Source: an uncultured Prevotella sp.
GTDB lineage: Bacteria; Bacteroidota; Bacteroidia; Bacteroidales; Bacteroidaceae
DNA length: 64,000 nucleotides
Assembly: GCA_946183415.1 (NCBI GenBank)
Contig: CAMHAM010000002.1
Span: forward strand, 1-64,000
Direction: 5' to 3'
In this document: in pieces, positions 59,565-64,000 of the stretch
How the letters are laid out: each line of letters opens with the position of its first letter
How positions within the stretch are numbered: position 1 is the stretch's first letter
Notes under the pieces: model-generated
The model's input: the letters and a program-made list of their open reading frames with translations, nothing else
Databases searched by the model: none
What the model was told of the DNA's origin: nothing
Position numbers and translations under genes: made by a program

Positions 59565-61519
59565 ATGGCATTGAATACGGCCAGAACGGTCACGCCTACA
59601 TCGGCGAATACTGCCAGCGCCATGTTGGCCAGTCCGAAGGTGGCAAGCAGGAGTACTGAAATCTTGATGACGATGGCGAAGATGACATTCTGACGAGCGA
59701 TGGCAATGGTCTTGCGCGCTATCCGGATGGCTAACGCTACCTTTGAAGGCTGATCATCCATCAGCACTACATCTGCAGCTTCGATGGCGGCATCGCTGCC
59801 AAGACCTCCCATGGCTATGCCGACATCAGCCCGAGCCAATACAGGGGCATCGTTGATGCCATCGCCCACGAAGGCCACTACGGGCTTGTCGAGGCTGGTT
59901 CCATCAGCAGTCCCTTGAGACGTGAGCAGGCGCTCTATATGGCTGACTTTATCTGCTGGCAGTAGTCCGGCATGGTATTCGTCGAGTCTCAGTTGCTCTG
60001 CTACATGGTGCCCCACTTCCTCACGGTCGCCCGTCAGCATCACGGTCTTCCTGACTCCCAGTTGCTTGAGTCGTGCAATGGCCTCTTTGCTATCAGCCTT
60101 GATCTTATCGTTGATGATAATATGTCCAGCATACTGTCCGTCGATAGCCATGTGGATGATGGTTCCTGAGGCTGCCTGATGCTGGTGGTCGCATTGTGGG
60201 CAGTCGTGCCATTGGGCACCGATGGTGTCCATCATCTTCGTATTGCCCACGCACACGATGTTGTCACCAACTTTTGCGCGGATGCCCTGTCCAGCTATCT
60301 CCTCGACATCGCTGATGCGACAGCCGTCGGTAGCCTCTTCTGGGAAAGCGTCGCGCAGTGCAGCTCCGATAGGGTGGGTGGAGTAGTGCTCCACGTGGGC
60401 AGCGAGATGCAACAGATGATGGGCATCATAACGCTCTGGGTGTACGGCCTCTACGGCAAACTGTCCGTGGGTCAGGGTGCCTGTCTTGTCGAAGACGACG
60501 GTATCCACCTTGGCAAGGATATCCATAAAGTTAGAACCCTTGATGAGTATACCCTTTCGGGAGGCTCCTCCGATACCGCCAAAGAAGGTCAGGGGCACGC
60601 TGATGACCAGCGCACATGGACAACTGACGACGAGGAACATCAGGGCACGATAGAGCCATGTGGCAAACGAGCCCCCAAAGAGTGTCGGAACGACGGCAAG
60701 GGCGATGGCGGCAAACACCACCACAGGCGTATAGACACGCGCAAAACGTGTGATGAAGGCTTCGCTCTGAGACTTGTGCTCGCTGGCATGTTCCACGAGA
60801 TTCAGGATTTTTGAGACTGTACTCTCGCCAAAGGTCTTAGTGACCTGAACCCTGATGACACCTGAGATGTTGACGCAGCCAGAGATGACCTCATCGCTCT
60901 CTGTCACCTCGCGTGGTAGGGTCTCACCCGTTAGGGCAACGGTGTTGAGTGAGGTGCTGCCCTCTACGATGAAACCGTCGAGCGGCACTTTCTCTCCTGG
61001 GCGTATCACGATCACATCATCTATCTGAACCTCCTCAGGACTGACATCCTTCAGTTCGGTGGAAGTCTCTACATGGGCCACATCGGGGCGGATATTCATC
61101 AGATGTGCAATGCTGTCGCGGCTCTTACCTTCGGCATAGCCCTCGAACAGTTCGCCAACCTGGAAAAAGAGCATCACAAAGACTGCCTCGGGAAACTCGG
61201 ATTCAGCCCCAGGGATGAATCCGATGCAGAGGGCGCCAATGGTGGCTATCGACATCAGGAAATGCTCGTTGAAAGCTTCGCCCTCTGTCAGTCCCTCGAT
61301 GGCTTCCTTCAGTGTGTCGTGACCAATCAGGAGGTAGGGAACAAGGTAAACCAATAAGAGCTGCCACTGGGGCAGGTTCATGGTCTTTTCGATAATGACT
61401 GCCATGACGAGCAGTATGACAGTGATACCAATGAGCCAGAGCTGCTTGCTCAAGGAATGCTCGTGATGGTGCTCATGCTCATGCTCGCAGCACTCGTGTT
61501 GTTGATTTTCGTATGACAT
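59540..61519 (-). CDS. Zn/Cd/Pb-type P1B ATPase
   Basis: 659 residues. A His/Cys/Glu-rich start ([15 protein letters not shown]) serves as metal-binding tail instead of an HMA domain. Then come eight membrane helices, the TGE loop ([10 protein letters not shown]), the membrane metal site [10 protein letters not shown], the phosphorylated Asp in [10 protein letters not shown], the HP motif (STHPIG) and [10 protein letters not shown]. The CPC motif and the His-rich tail point to export of Zn2+, Cd2+ or Pb2+. A second cysteine/histidine cluster (CPQCDHQHQ) sits in the nucleotide-binding domain. Confidence 0.9.
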   Translation of the reverse strand: MSYENQQHECCEHEHEHHHEHSLSKQLWLIGITVILLVMAVIIEKTMNLPQWQLLLVYLVPYLLIGHDTLKEAIEGLTEGEAFNEHFLMSIATIGALCIGFIPGAESEFPEAVFVMLFFQVGELFEGYAEGKSRDSIAHLMNIRPDVAHVETSTELKDVSPEEVQIDDVIVIRPGEKVPLDGFIVEGSTSLNTVALTGETLPREVTESDEVISGCVNISGVIRVQVTKTFGESTVSKILNLVEHASEHKSQSEAFITRFARVYTPVVVFAAIALAVVPTLFGGSFATWLYRALMFLVVSCPCALVISVPLTFFGGIGGASRKGILIKGSNFMDILAKVDTVVFDKTGTLTHGQFAVEAVHPERYDAHHLLHLAAHVEHYSTHPIGAALRDAFPEEATDGCRISDVEEIAGQGIRAKVGDNIVCVGNTKMMDTIGAQWHDCPQCDHQHQAASGTIIHMAIDGQYAGHIIINDKIKADSKEAIARLKQLGVRKTVMLTGDREEVGHHVAEQLRLDEYHAGLLPADKVSHIERLLTSQGTADGTSLDKPVVAFVGDGINDAPVLARADVGIAMGGLGSDAAIEAADVVLMDDQPSKVALAIRIARKTIAIARQNVIFAIVIKISVLLLATFGLANMALAVFADVGVTVLAVFNAMRALRTTA

Positions 61520-61570
61520 ATTTTACCTTATTTATAGTTACAAATTCCACCATTTTGCATTTTCTGGGTG

Positions 61571-61578
61571 CAAAGTTA
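61571..61578 (-). promoter_or_regulatory. -7 box of the metal ATPase gene
   Basis: TAACTTTG on the minus strand, 51 bp before ATG 61519. A palindrome overlaps the matching -33 position. Confidence 0.6.
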
Positions 61579-61591
61579 CGAAGAGAGTTTC

Positions 61592-61604
61592 GCAACTAAG
61601 TTGC
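61592..61604. promoter_or_regulatory. operator-like palindrome GCAACT A AGTTGC
   Basis: A perfect 6-1-6 palindrome at the expected -33 region of the metal ATPase promoter. Its form is compatible with a Fur-family or other dimeric metal sensor; no such regulator is in the window. Confidence 0.5.
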
Positions 61605-61621
61605 AATTTTTTTGCCGAATA

Positions 61622-61653
61622 TTTGTTTATATCGCAGAAAATGTCTAAATTTG
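61622..61653 (+). promoter_or_regulatory. promoter of the propeller sensor gene
   Basis: TTTG at 61622-61625 and TAAATTTG at 61646-61653 with a 20-bp spacer; ATG at 61692. Confidence 0.65.
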
Positions 61654-61691
61654 TAGCGAATTAAGGACTATTTTAAATTGCCAATAACTAT

Positions 61692-64000
61692 ATGAAGCAG
61701 TTTCTGACAACTATTATGTTTCTTTTCTGTCTGGGCGCGAGTGCTGCCTCGACAGTGATTCCAGACATGAAGTTCCGCCGTCTCGACAGCCGTGACGGCC
61801 TGTCGAATTCACAGATTAACTACATTTTCCAGGACTCCAAGGGTATCATTTGGATCGGCACGCCTTATGGTTTCAACCGCTATGACGGCTATCGTTTCCG
61901 CACCTTCTATTCTGATCCGAACGACACCACTTCGTTGCGTAATGACTATGTGGACATGATCTGGGAGGACATCGATGGCAAGTTCTGGCTGAAGCAGGGT
62001 ATGAACTACAGCATCTTCGACCCTGTGACCGAGAGTGCTATACGTAATCCGTCGCCCTATCTGGCCAAGCTGGGTATCACGGGAGGTATAGACCGTATCT
62101 ATATTGACTCGAAGAAGAACCTCTGGGTGAAGACCTATACCGACGGCTTGCATTGCTATAATCCCAAGACCAAGAAGAAGTCGCTGACGAAGTACGGCTA
62201 TGGCCAGGAAGAATTTCCCAACGAGTTCTGGTTCTCCTCCTTTGCTGAATATAACGACTTGCTCATTGTGGCATCGAGCGATGGCGACCTGATGGCCGTC
62301 GATGGCGTGAGGGGCAAGGTGGTGTGGAAGGATTCCTTTATACGTCAGCATGGCGGCGCTCCCAGTTCCGAGTACAGGGTTATCGTCGACAATTTCGGCA
62401 ACTACTGGGTGCTCTCCAATGGCGCGACCTATATCTACGAGCAACAGCAGAAGAAGTGGTACATGTCTATCAATGAGTTCCTGGGACAGAAGGGAGTGAT
62501 AGCCCTGCCAGAGAATCTGCTTGTGTGGGATCTTGTAATGGACCAGCACGGCTGGCTCTGGCTGGCTACCGACCATCAGGGGCTCATCGTCATCGACTCG
62601 AAGACGAATGACATGCGCCAGTTCCTCCACAATAAGCTCGACGAGACTTCCATCAGCGAGAACACCGTGAAGCACCTGCTGCTCGACAAGAGCGGCAATA
62701 TGTGGATTGGTGCCTATCGCAGTGGTCTGAACCAGTATATCGAAAAGCCGCTGGCCTTCAAGACGCTGGAGGTGGGTGATATCAATACCACGACGGAGGA
62801 CACGCATGGTAACTTCTGGTTTGGTGCTGATGACAAGGGTATCATCAAGTACGATCCTCGCACTGGCGAGATGCAGACCTTCAATAAGTCGAACAGCCCG
62901 CTGATCTCTGACATCATGGTCGCAAGCTATGGTGCTCACGACGGTTCAGTCTGGTTTGGTACCTATAACGGCGGTCTGATCCATATTGTCGACGGGCAGG
63001 TGAAAGTCTACACCGCCTCTAATGCCGACGGTGCTCTGTTGAATAATAATGTGTGGTCGGTCACCGAGGATAAGTGGGGCGACATCTGGATAGGTACGTT
63101 GGGTAACGGTGTGCAGCGGCTTAATCTGAAGACTGGCAAGTTCAAGACTTGGAGTTCGTATAACACAAAGTTGAAGGAGAACTTCATGACCAGCATCGGG
63201 TGGATCAAGAAGGGCTGGCTCATCGTTGGTCACTCTGTGTTCTATTCGCTGATCAATCCTGTCAGCGGCCAGGTGATGAATTTTGAGATTCCTGCCGTGC
63301 CTGGTCAGCCTGCCGCCAATTCCACCAATGTCTGTGTGATGGAGGATAGTCGTGAACTTATCTGGTATGGCTCTACGTCGGGCTGTTGTATTCTCGACCG
63401 TAAGACGGGGCGACAGAAGATGCTTGACATGAACAACGGCCTGATCGGCTCCAGTGTGTCGGGTATTGCCGAAGACAAGCTCCACACGATGTGGGTAGTT
63501 ACAGATCACGGTATCTCCAACGTAATCCCCCGTAAGGAGGAGAATGGTGAGTGGACTTTCCTCGTGCGCAGTTTCAGCGCGAAGGACGGACTGCAGCAAG
63601 GGCCTTACAACAAGCGTTCCATCAGCTGTACGCGCGATGGTCTCATCCTCGTGGGAGGCCTCGGGGGTGTGGATGTCATTGACCCCAAACTGGTGTCAGG
63701 TGTCAACAATACGGAGAAGCCCATCTTTAGCGGTCTGAAGCTCTTCGGACAGCAGATTGGCGTTGGCGAGAAGTTCGACGGTCGTGTCATCCTCGAAGAG
63801 GCTCTCAACGAGTGTCGTGAGCTCACGCTTCGTCACGACGAGAACCAGTTTACGATCCAGTTGGGTTCCGATAAGGGTGAGATTCACAATACATCTCGGT
63901 TCGTCTATATGCTGGAAGGCTTTAGCGATCGTTGGATCAAGACCGAGGAACAGGATCCTAACATCACTTACATGTCGCTCCATCATGGTAGCTACGTCCT
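61692..64000 (+). CDS. two-component propeller sensor (partial, likely hybrid HTCS)
   Basis: The frame opens at ATG 61692 and runs off the right edge (about 769 residues seen). After a signal peptide (MKQFLTTIMFLFCLGASA) there are Reg_prop propeller repeats with the recurrent pattern IFQDSKGIIWIGT, LLLDKSGNMWIGAY, VTEDKWGDIWIGTLGNGV. The Y_Y_Y domain begins around residue 710 (LTLRHDENQFTIQLGS, FVYMLEGFSDRWI). In Bacteroidota this periplasmic part normally precedes a membrane helix, histidine kinase, receiver and AraC domain, and senses glycans. The signalling part is outside the window. Confidence 0.9.
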   Translation, partial: MKQFLTTIMFLFCLGASAASTVIPDMKFRRLDSRDGLSNSQINYIFQDSKGIIWIGTPYGFNRYDGYRFRTFYSDPNDTTSLRNDYVDMIWEDIDGKFWLKQGMNYSIFDPVTESAIRNPSPYLAKLGITGGIDRIYIDSKKNLWVKTYTDGLHCYNPKTKKKSLTKYGYGQEEFPNEFWFSSFAEYNDLLIVASSDGDLMAVDGVRGKVVWKDSFIRQHGGAPSSEYRVIVDNFGNYWVLSNGATYIYEQQQKKWYMSINEFLGQKGVIALPENLLVWDLVMDQHGWLWLATDHQGLIVIDSKTNDMRQFLHNKLDETSISENTVKHLLLDKSGNMWIGAYRSGLNQYIEKPLAFKTLEVGDINTTTEDTHGNFWFGADDKGIIKYDPRTGEMQTFNKSNSPLISDIMVASYGAHDGSVWFGTYNGGLIHIVDGQVKVYTASNADGALLNNNVWSVTEDKWGDIWIGTLGNGVQRLNLKTGKFKTWSSYNTKLKENFMTSIGWIKKGWLIVGHSVFYSLINPVSGQVMNFEIPAVPGQPAANSTNVCVMEDSRELIWYGSTSGCCILDRKTGRQKMLDMNNGLIGSSVSGIAEDKLHTMWVVTDHGISNVIPRKEENGEWTFLVRSFSAKDGLQQGPYNKRSISCTRDGLILVGGLGGVDVIDPKLVSGVNNTEKPIFSGLKLFGQQIGVGEKFDGRVILEEALNECRELTLRHDENQFTIQLGSDKGEIHNTSRFVYMLEGFSDRWIKTEEQDPNITYMSLHHGSYV

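Noticed and set aside
61809..63986. three long minus-strand frames at the right end
   Set aside because: The plus strand carries a continuous propeller sensor with repeated WIGT motifs that runs off the edge; the minus frames are its shadow.

Overview
The window reads as a chromosome segment of a member of Bacteroidota, most likely a Prevotella-type (Prevotellaceae) gut or rumen species. Direct signs are the many promoters carrying the Bacteroidota -7 box TAnnTTTG (TACCTTTG, TATCTTTG, TAACTTTG) and the scarcity of Shine-Dalgarno sites. Family content agrees: a type IX secretion protein (PorQ), DUF5686, DUF2723, DUF4248, HU-like and 'smalltalk' proteins, and a two-component propeller sensor at the right edge. 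The species is inference.

Layout. 0-3.3 kb: a type III restriction (Res-type) helicase-nuclease on the minus strand with a degenerate nuclease motif, preceded by a promoter-driven structured RNA candidate. 3.7-9.1 kb: an accessory module on the plus strand (unknown Cys-rich protein, RepA-like ATPase, Toprim/primase-like protein, four 22-bp direct repeats, DUF4248 protein, decamer repeats, HU-like protein, nested RNA stem, smalltalk lipopeptide, phage-type amidase). It looks like a plasmid- or phage-derived replication/packaging remnant without a visible integrase. 9.2-16.2 kb: a histidine-kinase remnant, an epimerase, an outer-membrane barrel, cellobiose phosphorylase and ADP-forming acetate-CoA ligase. 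16.2-24.8 kb: alpha-2-macroglobulin-like protein, DUF1573 protein, MeaB and IspH. 24.8-28.1 kb: FadL-like porin, cytidylate kinase, PorQ.

28.2-34 kb: TonB, polyprenyl synthase, TatD, tRNA-Ser(GGA) with a duplicated 3' end, an internally deleted ATPase, then an ExbB / membrane protein / ExbD / ExbD operon. TonB and Exb proteins would together energise outer-membrane transporters. 34-47 kb: a minus-strand block with GH3 glucosidase, polysaccharide deacetylase and a DUF2723 membrane protein, then an operon RNA methyltransferase - S9 peptidase - PurD - membrane protein - YqaA. 47-55 kb: orphan PAS histidine kinase, GIN-domain lipoprotein, and a tight four-gene cluster (nucleotidyltransferase, ATP-grasp-like, CDP-alcohol phosphotransferase, HAD) that looks like a phospholipid headgroup pathway, followed by DUF5686. 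55-58.3 kb: an AT-rich, rearranged patch with gene remnants, a 424-bp inverted-repeat-bounded element with a regular GTTTC/GAAAC array, and an orphan phosphoribosyltransferase-like gene. 58.3-64 kb: LacI regulator, Zn/Cd-type P-type ATPase and the start of a large propeller sensor.

Two themes run through the window. First, low-complexity spacer repeats (GTGAAAAGTGAA, GGTAAAAAGGTAAA and similar) sit at gene borders and in several genes form part of the coding sequence. Second, several genes survive only as their ends with the middle removed.
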